5,064 nucleotides of DNA from Thiotrichaceae bacterium (GTDB lineage Bacteria > Pseudomonadota > Gammaproteobacteria > Thiotrichales > Thiotrichaceae): positions 1 to 5,064 of the forward strand of contig WGBH01000308.1 in the NCBI GenBank assembly GCA_015494435.1. Direction: 5' to 3'. The number at the start of each line of letters is the position of its first letter. Position 1 is the first letter of the stretch. A program made the position numbers and the translations under genes. This document shows positions 4,890 to 5,064 of this stretch, piece after piece. A model generated the notes under the pieces. The model was given only the letters and a program-made list of their open reading frames with translations, had not been told where the DNA came from and did no database searches.

Positions 4890-5064
4890 TTATGTGAGTG
4901 ACTCCTTTTCTTTGGCAACTAATTGACGTAATTCAAGCACTGCGTCTTTGCGATTATTAGAGGCGGATAATAGTTCCATTGCTTCATCAACACTGATTGA
5001 GTGTTTTTTAGTAGGCGCTATTCTTGGGTTAATAAGTCTTCTAGGACCAACACCATTTGGTTCA
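4890..5064 (-). CDS. C-terminal part of an unrecognised protein (5' end beyond the right edge)
   Basis: An open frame enters from the right edge and ends at TAA 4892-4890, giving the last 57 residues of a protein. The start of the visible part is rich in proline and arginine (NGVGPRRLINPRIAPTKKHS). It is followed by a likely amphipathic helix, VDEAMELLSASNNRKDAVLE and on to LRQLVAKEKESLT. There are no motifs or membrane segments, and I do not recognise a family. An internal ATG in MELLSASNN could start a 30-residue peptide, but the frame is open to the edge, so a longer protein is more likely. It lies upstream of the Jet operon on the same strand and is separated from it by terminator-like hairpins, so it is probably a separate transcription unit. 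Confidence 0.6.
   Translation of the reverse strand, partial: EPNGVGPRRLINPRIAPTKKHSISVDEAMELLSASNNRKDAVLELRQLVAKEKESLT

Overview
Every supportable gene in this window lies on the minus strand, so the window is best read from its right end to its left. The base composition (moderately AT-rich), the dispersed palindromes built on CGTTCCCACGCTCCAGCG and the protein sequences suggest a gammaproteobacterium, perhaps of the Thiotrichales/Beggiatoa kind. The taxonomic guess is inference and weak.

The core is a Wadjet (Jet) anti-plasmid SMC operon. From right to left it holds jetA (DUF3375 kleisin-like subunit, 4521-3043), jetB (DUF4194 MksE/KITE-like subunit, 3037-2420) and the first 136 codons of jetC (SbcC/MukB-like SMC ATPase, from 410 to beyond base 1). 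A jetD nuclease gene would be expected past the left edge and is not visible. In Wadjet, JetABC is a DNA-loop-extruding complex that recognises small circular DNA, and JetD cuts it.

The unusual feature is that jetB and jetC, normally abutting, are separated by about 2 kb carrying a compact same-strand two-gene module. It holds a 389-residue ABC/AAA-type ATPase (2256-1087) and, 8 bases further on, a 201-residue protein with a PD-(D/E)XK nuclease-like D-x12-E-x-K motif (1078-473). The segment starts at the jetB stop codon and ends at the jetC start codon, and CATGA is present at both edges. This suggests insertion exactly at an ATGA stop/start overlap between jetB and jetC. Its jetB-proximal end is a 108-bp nested palindrome (2265-2372) whose edge forms part of the ATPase gene's Shine-Dalgarno. 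A 57-codon reading frame runs through it from the jetB stop to the ATPase start.

Right of jetA is a 368-bp non-coding stretch (4522-4889) with two terminator-like hairpins exactly 100 bp apart. They share a 28-bp direct repeat, but their loops are inverted relative to each other. They separate the Jet operon from the 3' end of an unrecognised minus-strand gene that enters from the right edge (4890 to beyond 5064).
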